Shown piece after piece: positions 25,208 to 33,934 of a DNA stretch of 37,804 nucleotides; within the stretch, counting starts at the first letter, position 1, and the number at the start of each line of letters is the position of its first letter. Source of the DNA: Gammaproteobacteria bacterium (GTDB lineage Bacteria; Pseudomonadota; Gammaproteobacteria; Pseudomonadales; UBA7434); the NCBI GenBank assembly GCA_024280785.1, contig JAJRPK010000236.1:1-37804 (forward strand), in the 5' to 3' direction. The notes beneath the pieces were generated by a model. That model was not told the DNA's origin. It ran no database searches and saw only the letters and a program-made list of their open reading frames with translations. Made by a program: the position numbers and the translations under genes.

Positions 25208-25969
25208 ATGGATTATCTAAGTATTGAAGAAGGTCGCAAAGCCGATGGGCTTAGGTTGGTTTTAGTTGCTGGAACTCCAGGTGCATGGGGTGAATGTATT
25301 AAGGCCGTGTATAAGGTAAAAGGCATCAGCTACAAGGCTGTAGCGCAGCTTATGGAAAAAACAGTTGACGATTTGTGGCAGTGGACGGGCCAGACTAGTG
25401 CTCCCGTAGCGGCATACAATGATGAGCGCATTCGTGTGACTTGGGAAAATATGCTTTGGCAAGCCGAACAACTTGAACCTGAGCCCAAACTAATCCCTGC
25501 TAATGTTCATGATCGCGTTTTGATGTTTGGTATGTTACGTGAGCTGGCAGGAGAGTGTGGTTTTGCCTGGGATAGACGCTTACATTCGATTGCTATGTCA
25601 GGTGGTCCTGAAGCAAATCCTGTTCTTTCTTATTTAGCAGAAAAATACGGTTATAGTGAAAGCGAAGTTGAGGCTTCTTACTTGCGCACAGCTGACTTGT
25701 TAGCGCTTTTTTCTGAGCGACTGGAACAGCAACATAAGGCAGGTTCCCGTTATTATATCGGTGATTCACTGACCGCTTTAGATTTGTATGCTACTGTTTT
25801 GTTCGCGATTATGATTAAGCCGTTGCCGCATGAAGATATACCTATGCCAGAAGGTATGCGTTGGGGGTTTTCACAATCGCACCCATGCCTTGAAACGGCG
25901 AGCCCTGTTTTATTTGAACATCGCGATTATATTTTCGACAAGTATTTAACCTTACCGTTAGATTTTTAG
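25208..25969 (+). CDS. Glutathione S-transferase-like protein
   Basis: This is a 253 aa protein from the ATG at 25208, preceded by GAGGTG 5 nt upstream; a GTG at 25199 would add three residues. The N-terminal half looks like a thioredoxin-fold domain (LVAGTPGAWGECIKAVYKVK, then WTGQTSAPVAAYNDER). The C-terminal half is helical with YYIGDSLTALDLYATVLFAI, the GST C-terminal capping motif. No catalytic Ser/Tyr/Cys can be assigned with confidence. It is followed 3 nt later by the YkgJ-type gene, so the two are probably cotranscribed. Confidence 0.68.
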   Translation: MDYLSIEEGRKADGLRLVLVAGTPGAWGECIKAVYKVKGISYKAVAQLMEKTVDDLWQWTGQTSAPVAAYNDERIRVTWENMLWQAEQLEPEPKLIPANVHDRVLMFGMLRELAGECGFAWDRRLHSIAMSGGPEANPVLSYLAEKYGYSESEVEASYLRTADLLALFSERLEQQHKAGSRYYIGDSLTALDLYATVLFAIMIKPLPHEDIPMPEGMRWGFSQSHPCLETASPVLFEHRDYIFDKYLTLPLDF

Positions 25970-25972
25970 TCG

Positions 25973-26356
25973 ATGAAAGATTGCAACCAATGCGGAAAAT
26001 GTTGTGTTAATTACAGTGACGGTGGCCTACACGCTACAGCGAGTGAAATAGAATATTGGGAGATTTTTAGGCCCGCCATATATAAGTATGTTAGTGAAGG
26101 AAAAATTTGGATAAACCCGAACACGGGCAAACAAATGAAGCGGTGCCCGTGGTTGCGGCAATTGCCAAATCAAGATAAGTATACCTGTGATATATATTAT
26201 GACCGTCCTGATGACTGCAAACAGTACCCCATTGATATCAGTCAAATGGTAAAAGATGGGTGCGAAATGCTAGAAGTTCAAGATTTGGCAAAACCAAAAC
26301 AAGCCCAGAAATCTTTAGACAAACTCATGCTCGATAGTAGGCCGTCGCTGCCTTAA
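25973..26356 (+). CDS. YkgJ-type cysteine-cluster protein
   Basis: The 127 aa protein opens with CNQCGKCC (C4, C7, C10, C11), the CxxCxxCC signature of the zinc/iron-chelating YkgJ domain. Further cysteines follow in KRCPWL, YTCDIY and PDDCKQYP. The region between carries KRCPWLRQLPNQDKYTCDIY, as in other members. The biochemical role of the family is not settled; metal or Fe-S binding is assumed. It sits 3 nt after the GST-like gene. The YkgJ genes themselves are scattered widely and give no further pathway hint. Confidence 0.82.
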   Translation: MKDCNQCGKCCVNYSDGGLHATASEIEYWEIFRPAIYKYVSEGKIWINPNTGKQMKRCPWLRQLPNQDKYTCDIYYDRPDDCKQYPIDISQMVKDGCEMLEVQDLAKPKQAQKSLDKLMLDSRPSLP

Positions 26357-26501
26357 GGAAATAAATGCGGGGCTGGCCAATGTATAAAAGGCGCGGAGTT
26401 AAACACACTAGCTAAGAACATAATCGAAAGACGATGCAATGGAGCTCCGGCGCCGATGTGTCTCTACCAGCTTGCAAAAGGCTAAACCAAGGGCCAAGAG
26501 G

Positions 26502-27149
26502 CTATAACCCTAGCTCCGAGCGCAAAATTTTCAATCTCAGTTTTTGTTCCGTTTTATCTAACGGTTCGGCTTTATGCTGTTCAATGGCTTTGGCGATAGG
26601 GACTTCTAGAATCTCACCTTTTCTAACGCGCTCTGCTAATAACTGAAAATTACGCTCAAATACGGGGAAAGTTCTTGCCTCCGACTCGCTGCGCAAAAAT
26701 CCCCAGCCTGTAGCTTTACCCGCGTAGTAAATAATCGGGTGGGACCAGCTGACCGCCTGTTTAGTACCGGTTGCATTGCAAGCTTGTAAGTACGCGGCTT
26801 TAATATCGGGGATGCCATCCATTGCCGCCGCGTCGGCCAATTGTCGAATGGAATTAAGCGAGGGTAAAAAATCAGAGTTGCAAAGGGCTTTTCTGCCACC
26901 TGCGATAATATGTTCGGGTTGTAAATCGACTAGCATGCGTAGCCATAACTGCTTGGCCATCGACAGCGAGCGATGGTCGGGAAAAGCCTTGTGAAATTGA
27001 TTGTGATACGCCATTTCGAGCTCGGTAAACAGTTGGCTTACCGCGTCAATATGGGCTTCAGTAGGTTTGATATTACTTGGTGCAGCGCTACTTTCACTTG
27101 CTGCACTAACGATTTGTTCCGGGGTATAGTTAGAGATTTGTTTTTTCAT
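26502..27149 (-). CDS. Lambda replication protein P-like (putative helicase loader)
   Basis: The 215 aa protein resembles the phage lambda P family. Shared features are a helical N-domain (DAVSQLFTELEMAYHNQFHKA), WLRMLVDLQPEHIIAGGRKA followed by SDFLPSLNSIRQLADAA, and WSHPIIYYAGKATGWGFLRS. It ends with a helix pair containing VRKGEILEVPIAKAIEQHK. Lambda P binds DnaB helicase and loads it at the origin. Here the gene lies 47 nt downstream of a DnaT-like gene on the same strand, implying a joint role in helicase loading or replication restart (inference). There is no Walker motif, so it is not a DnaC-type ATPase. No phage genes are nearby. Confidence 0.75.
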   Translation of the reverse strand: MKKQISNYTPEQIVSAASESSAAPSNIKPTEAHIDAVSQLFTELEMAYHNQFHKAFPDHRSLSMAKQLWLRMLVDLQPEHIIAGGRKALCNSDFLPSLNSIRQLADAAAMDGIPDIKAAYLQACNATGTKQAVSWSHPIIYYAGKATGWGFLRSESEARTFPVFERNFQLLAERVRKGEILEVPIAKAIEQHKAEPLDKTEQKLRLKILRSELGL

Positions 27150-27196
27150 TGTGTTGTCTCTACGCTATGTATGGTTTAGATGGCGGTTTAAGCTGA

Positions 27197-28315
27197 TCAT
27201 ACTAGATCTGCCGCCCAGCTGCGATCGGTCAAGCGTTCAAAGGCATCGCCTCGCGACTGGCTATCGTTGGTATTACGTCGTGCCCATCGGTATTTGACGT
27301 GCTGTAAAAATTTGGTGTTCCAAGAGTGGTGTAGCTGATTGTTGTCGCGCCAATAAAGTACAAATTCGCCGATTAAATCGCGGGCAAACTGAGCGTCGAT
27401 ATTGGCAATCGTTAGAACGTCAAATACTTCGTGGTCTGGAATCCAATTGTCGCTAATGGCGACGGGCTCAGTGTCGTGCTTTAAGGTATGAGTGAACCGT
27501 GCCCACTGCCGTTTTACATGGTTAACAAATTTTGAGTTCCATGTTGTTTGTGCTTCTTTTCGCTCTTGCCAATACAAAATGAATTCGGCTACGGCATCAT
27601 CAATAAAGTTTTTATTGATCCCCATGCGAACCAGGATTTCAATTGCGTCGAGGCTAGGTTGCCACTGTTTTTCAATCTCTGTGCTAGCTTGGCTAATAGT
27701 ATTTTGTCGCGCCGCCTGTTCGGAACGGTAATTTTGTTCGGTTTGCCATCGGCGTGAGACATGTTGGATAAACTTGCTCGACCATGCGTGTGAAGCTTCA
27801 TCGCGCTCGCGCCAATAAAGAACAAATTCAGCGGCAGAGGCTTCAATGAAAACGAGGTCCACACCCTGCTGTGATAGCTGTGAGATAACAGAATGATCGG
27901 GCTGCCAGTTTGGCGGGATTCGTGTCGCACCTAATCCGCTGGCAGGCAGCGGTGATTGGCGGCCTTGTGGGTTATTTTGCAAGGGTGTTTGAAGCGGAGG
28001 CAGGGGTGTCTGCTGATTAATCGCCAGTTCAATAGTTTGAGTTTCTGCATTGGGGAAGCTATCGATCAGTATCATGCCTAGATCTATCAGTTTGTGCAAA
28101 ATACGTCGGAGGGCGGGAGGGCTCCAGAACGGGAGCTGTGATGACAACGTCGCTAAATTAGTGCGAGTCCACTGATAACCTTTCTTATGTTCAGTTTGCG
28201 CTAATGCCTGCAATGTCTCAATGTGCTGCAATAGAATCGCTTCTTCTAGCCCGATGGTTGCCGCCAATGAAGGCGAGACGACAATGGGGCGTTCAGGGAT
28301 AAGGGATTCATTCAT
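27197..28315 (-). CDS. DnaT-like primosomal protein with three tandem DnaT domains
   Basis: The 372 aa protein has an N-terminal winged-helix region (about 12-86, LAATIGLEEAILLQHIETLQ) and a Pro/Gln-rich linker (about 100-135). Three DnaT-type ssDNA-binding repeats follow at about 137-191, 218-272 and 291-346. Each has the pattern (N)WxPD...EFxLYW...W(S/N)(S/T)KFxxHVxxxW. E. coli DnaT has a single such domain and acts in PriA-PriB-DnaT-DnaC replication restart. The three copies differ from each other, so they are old duplications. It is cotranscribed with the lambda-P-like gene and divergent from radA. Confidence 0.85.
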   Translation of the reverse strand: MNESLIPERPIVVSPSLAATIGLEEAILLQHIETLQALAQTEHKKGYQWTRTNLATLSSQLPFWSPPALRRILHKLIDLGMILIDSFPNAETQTIELAINQQTPLPPLQTPLQNNPQGRQSPLPASGLGATRIPPNWQPDHSVISQLSQQGVDLVFIEASAAEFVLYWRERDEASHAWSSKFIQHVSRRWQTEQNYRSEQAARQNTISQASTEIEKQWQPSLDAIEILVRMGINKNFIDDAVAEFILYWQERKEAQTTWNSKFVNHVKRQWARFTHTLKHDTEPVAISDNWIPDHEVFDVLTIANIDAQFARDLIGEFVLYWRDNNQLHHSWNTKFLQHVKYRWARRNTNDSQSRGDAFERLTDRSWAADLV

Positions 28316-28556
28316 AATCTTGGTGATATCGTCCAGTGCACAATACTTTTGTTTGGCGGCTTATTGTAAATCTTTGCTTGATCAATCTCTAGTTCTGCCT
28401 GCAAAATCTATCTATGCCGGTGGATATTAAGTGCGGATAGCTACTGCAGAAGATAGATCTGGTCATTCGTACAGATTTTGCTTATTTGAAAAATTCTGCT
28501 CTGCTATTTGCCGATAGCGCTGATAAACTACCAGCTCGTTAACAGGATACGATTTT

Positions 28557-29915
28557 ATGGCTAAAGCTAAATCCGCTTATGTATGCTCTGATTGTGGTTC
28601 AGATTACACCAAGTGGCAGGGGCAGTGCACCGATTGCAAAGCGTGGAATACGCTGTCGGAGATTCGCCTTAGTAGCGCCACCGACCGCGGGGCCCGCTTG
28701 GTGGGTTTTGCCGGCGCCGATAGTCAGGTACAAACGCTGGGCTCTATTGATTTAACGCGTATACCCAGACAAACGACCGGTATGGCTGAATTTGATCGTG
28801 TATTGGGCGGAGGCTTGGTAGCGGGCTCCGCTATTTTGATTGGCGGTAGTCCTGGCGCGGGCAAGAGCACGTTGTTATTACAGGTGATGTGTGGTTTGGC
28901 CGCCAAGCTGTCTGCTCTGTATGTAACAGGTGAGGAGTCGCTACAGCAGGTAGCCTTGAGAGCTGAGCGTTTGGGGCTGCCCACCGATAAGCTGCAGTTG
29001 GCTACTGAAACTAATATAGAAGCTATTATTGCCATCGCACAAAAACTCAAACCGAAAGTGATGGTGGTCGATTCCATTCAGGTGGTACATACCAGCGATC
29101 TACAATCCGCCCCCGGTGGAGTGTCTCAAGTGCGGGAATGTGCCGCCTATTTAACCCGTTTCGCCAAGCAGAGTAATACGGTTGTATTTTTAGTGGGCCA
29201 TGTAACAAAAGACGGAAGCTTAGCCGGCCCGAAAGTGCTAGAGCATATGATTGATTGTTCCATTCTGTTAGAGGGGTCTTCTGACAGCCGTTACCGAACG
29301 TTGCGGGGGCAAAAAAATCGCTTTGGTGCGGTTAATGAATTGGGCGTATTTGCGATGACGGAGCAGGGTTTAAAAGAAGTTAAAAACCCCTCGGCGATAT
29401 TTTTGAGTCGCGCCGATGAGGATGCGCCTGGCAGTGTAGTGGTAGTTTTATGGGAGGGAACGCGATCACTGTTGGTGGAGATTCAAGCTCTAGTTGACGA
29501 CACTCAGTTGAATAATCCTCGTCGCGTTGCCGTTGGCTTAGAGCAGAATAGATTGGCAATGTTACTAGCAGTATTACATCGTCACGGTGGCTTGGCAGTT
29601 GGAAATTCAGACGTATTTGTCAATGCCGTAGGTGGCGTAAAGGTGTTAGAGACCGGGGTGGATTTGGCCGTGTTGCTAGCGATTGTTTCCAGTTTTCGAG
29701 ATCGCTGCTTGCCGCGCGATTTGGTGGTATTTGGTGAGGTGGGATTGTCCGGTGAAATAAGGCCTGTAACCAGCGGGCAAGAGCGTATTTTAGAAGCGGC
29801 AAAGCACGGATTTAAACGTGCGATTGTGCCTAAGGCAAACATGCCGAAACAAGCTATTCCGGGAATGGAAGTGGTGGGAGTTAGTAAGTTAAGTGAGGCG
29901 TTAGAGCTGGCTTAG
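28557..29915 (+). CDS. radA: DNA repair protein RadA
   Basis: The 452 aa protein promotes branch migration during recombinational repair. It shows an N-terminal zinc finger (C10, C13, C24, C27 in VCSDCGSDYTKWQGQCTDCK), a Walker A GGSPGAGKST at 96-105, the RadA-specific KNRFG motif at 253-257, and a C-terminal Lon-protease-like domain (VGLEQNRLAMLLAVLHRHGG, VFGEVGLSGEIRPV). Its length is typical. The convergent ettA gene ends 33 nt away. The upstream divergent neighbours are the DnaT-like and lambda-P-like genes, which is a coherent replication/repair setting. Confidence 0.97.
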   Translation: MAKAKSAYVCSDCGSDYTKWQGQCTDCKAWNTLSEIRLSSATDRGARLVGFAGADSQVQTLGSIDLTRIPRQTTGMAEFDRVLGGGLVAGSAILIGGSPGAGKSTLLLQVMCGLAAKLSALYVTGEESLQQVALRAERLGLPTDKLQLATETNIEAIIAIAQKLKPKVMVVDSIQVVHTSDLQSAPGGVSQVRECAAYLTRFAKQSNTVVFLVGHVTKDGSLAGPKVLEHMIDCSILLEGSSDSRYRTLRGQKNRFGAVNELGVFAMTEQGLKEVKNPSAIFLSRADEDAPGSVVVVLWEGTRSLLVEIQALVDDTQLNNPRRVAVGLEQNRLAMLLAVLHRHGGLAVGNSDVFVNAVGGVKVLETGVDLAVLLAIVSSFRDRCLPRDLVVFGEVGLSGEIRPVTSGQERILEAAKHGFKRAIVPKANMPKQAIPGMEVVGVSKLSEALELA

Positions 29916-29948
29916 TGTTTGTTGAAAACTTCAAATCCATAACGTACC

Positions 29949-31609
29949 TCACTTTAGCTTCTTATATCTCATTCGCTTGGGTTGCGCATCTCGACCTTTG
30001 CGCTTAATAAATTCTTCGTGGTACTCGGTGTAGTTGCCGGCAAAAAATACCGCCTCTGAATCGCCTTCGTAGGCCAAAATATGTGTGGCAACGCGGTCTA
30101 AAAACCAACGATCATGTGAGATAACCATCGCGCAGCCGGGAAAGGTTAGCAGTGCTTCTTCTAATGCTCGCAGTGTTTCTATATCTAAATCGTTAGATGG
30201 CTCATCGAGCAGTAGCACGTTGGCTCCTTGTTTTAATGTAACTGCGAGTTGTAGTCTTCCTCGTTCGCCGCCAGATAATTCGCCAACTTTTTTCTGTTGG
30301 TCGGAGCCTTTAAAGTTAAATCGTCCCACATAGGCGCGAGAAGATACTTCGTAACCGCCGATTTGAATTAGTTCATGACCGCCGCAAACGGCTTCCCACA
30401 CCGACATATCATCTTGCAGTTCGTCGCGCATTTGTTCGACATGAGCGATTTGAACGCTGTCACCGATAACGATTTCTCCACTGTCAGCTTGCTCTTGTCC
30501 GGTAATCATTCTAAACAGCGTGGACTTTCCTGCGCCGTTGCCACCGATAATTCCGACGATCGCTCCTTTAGGTACGATAAAACTCAAATCGTTAATGAGT
30601 GTGCGGTCATCATAGGATTTGTTGACATGTTTGAATTCGATAACCGAGTCACCCAGCCTGGGCCCGGGTGGGATGTAAATTTCGTTGGTTTCACTGCGTT
30701 GTTGAAAATCTTGTGAGCTGAGTTCGTCAAAGCGTTGTAGTCGTGCTTTACTTTTGGCGTGACGCCCTTTGGTTCCGGACCGGACCCATTCCAGCTCTGA
30801 TTTTATCGATTTTTGCCGCGAGACCTCTTGTTTTTCTTCCATGGCCAAACGCTGCTCTTTTTGTTCTAGCCACTTTGAGTAATTACCTTCATAGGGCATG
30901 CCGCGACCGCGATCGAGTTCTAATATCAGTTTGCTGCGTTGTCGAGAAAGTAACGGTCGTGGGTGATCGCTACTACGGTGCCGGGGTAGTCTTCTAAAAA
31001 CTGCTCCAGCCAATGGACGCTTTCGGCGTCCAGATGGTTGGTCGGCTCGTCGAGTAGCAACATGTCAGGGTTGGAAATAAGTAGGCGGCACAGCGCTACC
31101 CTGCGTCGTTCACCGCCCGATAGTTTGCTGACATCGGCATCCCATGGTGGAAGCCGCAAAGCATCGGCCGCAATTTCCAGTTTGTGATCGAGGTTGTGCG
31201 CGTCAGCAGCTTGCAACAAATTTTCCAGTTTAGCCTGCTCTTTGGCCAGCGCGTCAAAATCGGCATCGGGTTCAGCGTAGGCGGCATAGATTTCGTCGAG
31301 TTTTTTCTGTGCATCGCCAACGTCGCCCAAACCATCTTCGACGTTTCCGCGCACATCTTTGGACTCGTCTAGTTGAGGTTCCTGTGGCAAGTAGCCAACT
31401 TTTAAGTCTGCTTGCGGGCGTGCTTCGCCGAGATAATCATTATCGATACCGGCCATAATTTTTAGCAAGGTGGATTTGCCCGAGCCGTTGAGACCGAGTA
31501 CTCCGATTTTGGCGCCGGGAAAAAACGACAGAGAAATATCTTTTAAAATTTCACGCTTGGGTGGCACAATTTTGCCGACGCGATTCATGGTGTAAACGTA
31601 TTGGGCCAT
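29949..31609 (-). pseudogene. ettA: ettA (ABC-F energy-dependent translational throttle), frameshifted
   Basis: Two fragments in different frames together give a near-complete EttA of about 553 aa if one base is restored. The 5' part (ATG at 31609) runs from MAQYVYTMNRVGKIVPPKRE through GLNGSGKST, LSGGERRRVAL and LLLDEPTNHLD. It stops at THDRYFLDNAAN with TGA at 30928-30926. The 3' part resumes in the -1 frame at LILELDRGRGMPYEGNYSKW with GGNGAGKST, LSGGERGRLQL and LLLDEPSNDLD, ending at 29949. EttA normally reads ...WILELDRG here, so one G of the Trp TGG codon appears lost at about 30927. This is either a real null mutation or a sequencing error. Confidence 0.9.
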
Positions 31610-32131
31610 CAGTTGGTTCCACGGTCTATTTGGCTTCACCGTCTATCCAGTAAAGTAGCGGTGGCTGTTTTAACGTATCTATCAATTACCCGCAACGCAA
31701 TAACTAGCAACGCGCAAGCGGGTTGGATTATACGGGAGATTACGCCAACAAACGTGCTCTGATTATTCATTGGTGCAGGATTAATAAATTCACAGTTAAA
31801 GCAATGCCGTACAAGTGCTGGCAAAGTGAGTGTTCCTTAGAGAGCAGTTCTTAGGGGGCAGGCTATTGTTTGTCAGTTGCCGCCAGGGCCAGCGGTCATT
31901 GACAAATCGGGTAGGAAGCATTGAAAAACATGGGGCTAAAAGCGGCCGTGACTGCTAAAAAAGCTGATTTTGACCAGATTAATGAGGCCTGATATCAGTG
32001 CATATCGGCACTGAGTTCTGTAGAATATGCGCTCTTCTTGGTAGCTGTTTTTATCCTCAAATGATCCATCGATGTTCGCTGAATGGGCAGGTGTCGCTGG
32101 CAGTAATCTTTATTCAATTTGGAGTGTGTGA
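31610..32131. other. Intergenic region between divergent ettA and glyA
   Basis: No supported coding frame occurs in these 522 nt. On the glyA side a TTGACC (31970-31975) with a loose -10 (TATCAG, 31993-31998) and a TTGACA (31899-31904) without a good partner are the only promoter-like elements seen. No riboswitch, tRNA or terminator was recognised. Confidence 0.6.
31727..31732 (-). promoter_or_regulatory. Candidate -10 element for ettA
   Basis: A perfect TATAAT reads on the - strand at 31732-31727, about 118 nt upstream of the ettA ATG. No good -35 hexamer lies 16-18 nt upstream, so the assignment rests on the -10 alone. Confidence 0.33.
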
Positions 32132-33397
32132 ATGTTCGACAAAAGCATGACAGTGGCGGGTTTTGACGATGAATTGTACGCAGCTATTGTCGCCGAAGAG
32201 CGTCGACAAGAAGAGCATATCGAACTGATTGCCTCAGAAAACTACTGTAGTCCCAGAGTTATGGAAGCGCAGGGCACTTTGTTGACCAATAAATACGCCG
32301 AGGGGTATTCGGGTAAACGTTATTATGGCGGTTGTGAATACGTCGATATTGCCGAGGATTTAGCGGTTCAACGAGCCAAAGCTTTATTTGGCGCCGATTA
32401 TGCGAATGTCCAACCTCATTCGGGTTCGCAAGCCAATAGCGCGGTGTACTTAGCACTATTGGATGCGGGAGACACTGTTTTGGGCATGAGCCTCGACGCG
32501 GGAGGTCATCTTACTCACGGAGCCAAGCCAAATTTTTCGGGCCGGGTTTACAACGCAGTGCAGTACGGATTAAATTTAGAAACCGGTGAAATCGACTACG
32601 AGCAAGTTGAAGCGCTAGCACTAGAACACAAACCCAAAATGATAGTTGCAGGCTTTTCCGCTTACTCTGGTATTGTCGACTGGGCGCGCTTTCGCGAGAT
32701 TGCCGATAAGGTCGGTGCCTATCTAATGGTCGATATGGCACACGTGGCCGGTTTAGTGGCAACAGGTTTATACCCTAATCCGGTGCCGTTTGCCGACGTA
32801 GTAACGTCGACTACGCATAAAACTCTGCGAGGGCCGCGCGGCGGTCTCATTTTGGCTAAGGCCAACGAGGTATTAGAAAAGAAATTTAATTCGGCGGTAT
32901 TTCCCGGTGGTCAAGGCGGGCCGTTGATGCACGTTATTGCGGCTAAAGCTGTTAGTTTTAAAGAAGCTATGGGTGAAGACTTTAAAGTCTATCAGCAGCA
33001 AGTGATCGACAATGCAAAAGTTATGGCTAAAACCTTTATCGACCGCGGCATTAAAATAGTGTCAGGTGGAACGCATAATCATCTTATGCTTGTTGATTTA
33101 ATCGGTAAAGAGTACACCGGTAAAGATGCCGATGCGGCACTGGGAGCCGCACATATTACCGTCAACACAAATGCAGTGCCGAACGATCCGCGTTCTCCTT
33201 TTGTTACCAGTGGCTTGAGAGTGGGTACGCCGGCGATTACTACTCGCGGGTTTAAAGAGGCAGAAGTTAAGGATTTAACTAACTGGATGTGCGACATTCT
33301 TGAAGACGTTAATAATCAAGAAGTGATTGACCGGGTCCGTGGCCAGGTATCTGAATTGTGCAAACGCTTTCCAGTTTATAAGCAACTCTCTGTATAA
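32132..33397 (+). CDS. glyA: Serine hydroxymethyltransferase GlyA
   Basis: The 421 aa PLP enzyme interconverts serine and glycine while producing 5,10-methylene-tetrahydrofolate. The PLP lysine is K230 in VTSTTHKTLRGPRGG. Other family motifs are IELIASENYCSPRVMEAQG, YAEGYSGKRYYGGCEY and HVAGLVATGLYPNP. Length and the start at ATG 32132 agree with other bacterial GlyA proteins. It leads the glyA-nrdR-rib block, an order common in gammaproteobacteria, with 60 nt before nrdR. Confidence 0.98.
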   Translation: MFDKSMTVAGFDDELYAAIVAEERRQEEHIELIASENYCSPRVMEAQGTLLTNKYAEGYSGKRYYGGCEYVDIAEDLAVQRAKALFGADYANVQPHSGSQANSAVYLALLDAGDTVLGMSLDAGGHLTHGAKPNFSGRVYNAVQYGLNLETGEIDYEQVEALALEHKPKMIVAGFSAYSGIVDWARFREIADKVGAYLMVDMAHVAGLVATGLYPNPVPFADVVTSTTHKTLRGPRGGLILAKANEVLEKKFNSAVFPGGQGGPLMHVIAAKAVSFKEAMGEDFKVYQQQVIDNAKVMAKTFIDRGIKIVSGGTHNHLMLVDLIGKEYTGKDADAALGAAHITVNTNAVPNDPRSPFVTSGLRVGTPAITTRGFKEAEVKDLTNWMCDILEDVNNQEVIDRVRGQVSELCKRFPVYKQLSV

Positions 33398-33457
33398 GCG
33401 ATATCACCGCGTCGTGACGGCGCGTATATTTATAGGTAGTATTTTTCGGAAATTAAG

Positions 33458-33934
33458 ATGCGTTGTCCTTTTTGCTCAGAAGAAGATACCAAAGTGGTTG
33501 ACTCACGACTCGTGACTGGGGGAGATCAGATCCGCCGGCGTCGTGAGTGCCAATCCTGTTCTGAACGGTTTACTACCTACGAAACCGCTGAATTACTGCT
33601 GCCTAAAGTGATCAAGCAAAACGGTGCGCGCGAACCTTTTAACGAAGAGAAGCTGCGTTCAGGAATTTTACGAGCGGTAGAGCGACGGCCTATTAGTGTC
33701 GAACAAATCGAGGAGACTGTTAGTCATATACAGCACGATTTAATGGCGACCGGTGAGCGAGAGGTCAGCTCTTTGGTTGTCGGTGAACACGTTATGCAGC
33801 ACTTGAAAAAATTGGATCAAGTGGCTTATGTGCGTTTTGCGTCGGTTTATCGTAGTTTTCAAGATTTAAACGAATTCCGCGAAGAGATCGATAAGCTCTC
33901 AGCAGAAGAGTTGGAGAACAGTGAGCAACAATAG
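33458..33934 (+). CDS. nrdR: Transcriptional repressor NrdR
   Basis: The 158 aa regulator of ribonucleotide reductase genes has a zinc ribbon with C3/C6 (MRCPFCSEEDTKV) and C31/C34 (RRRECQSCSERFTTYE). An ATP-cone domain follows (VIKQNGAREPFNEEKLRSGI to VRFASVYRSFQDLNEF) that senses ATP/dATP. No duplicated NrdR boxes were seen upstream. The ribD start lies inside its 3' end (14 nt overlap), so the two are translationally coupled. Confidence 0.97.
   Translation: MRCPFCSEEDTKVVDSRLVTGGDQIRRRRECQSCSERFTTYETAELLLPKVIKQNGAREPFNEEKLRSGILRAVERRPISVEQIEETVSHIQHDLMATGEREVSSLVVGEHVMQHLKKLDQVAYVRFASVYRSFQDLNEFREEIDKLSAEELENSEQQ

Noticed and set aside
28316..28556. Small RNA gene between the DnaT-like gene and radA
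   Set aside because: No conserved RNA structure, terminator or promoter pair could be recognised; it looks like an ordinary divergent intergenic region.
30920..30945. Programmed -1 frameshift in ettA
   Set aside because: The GCAGCAAACTGA context has no X-XXY-YYZ slippery heptamer, and EttA is not known to need frameshifting. A lost base is simpler.
31899..31927. glyA promoter at the perfect TTGACA
   Set aside because: The best -10 at 17 nt (TGAAAA) matches only three consensus positions and lies more than 200 nt from the start codon.
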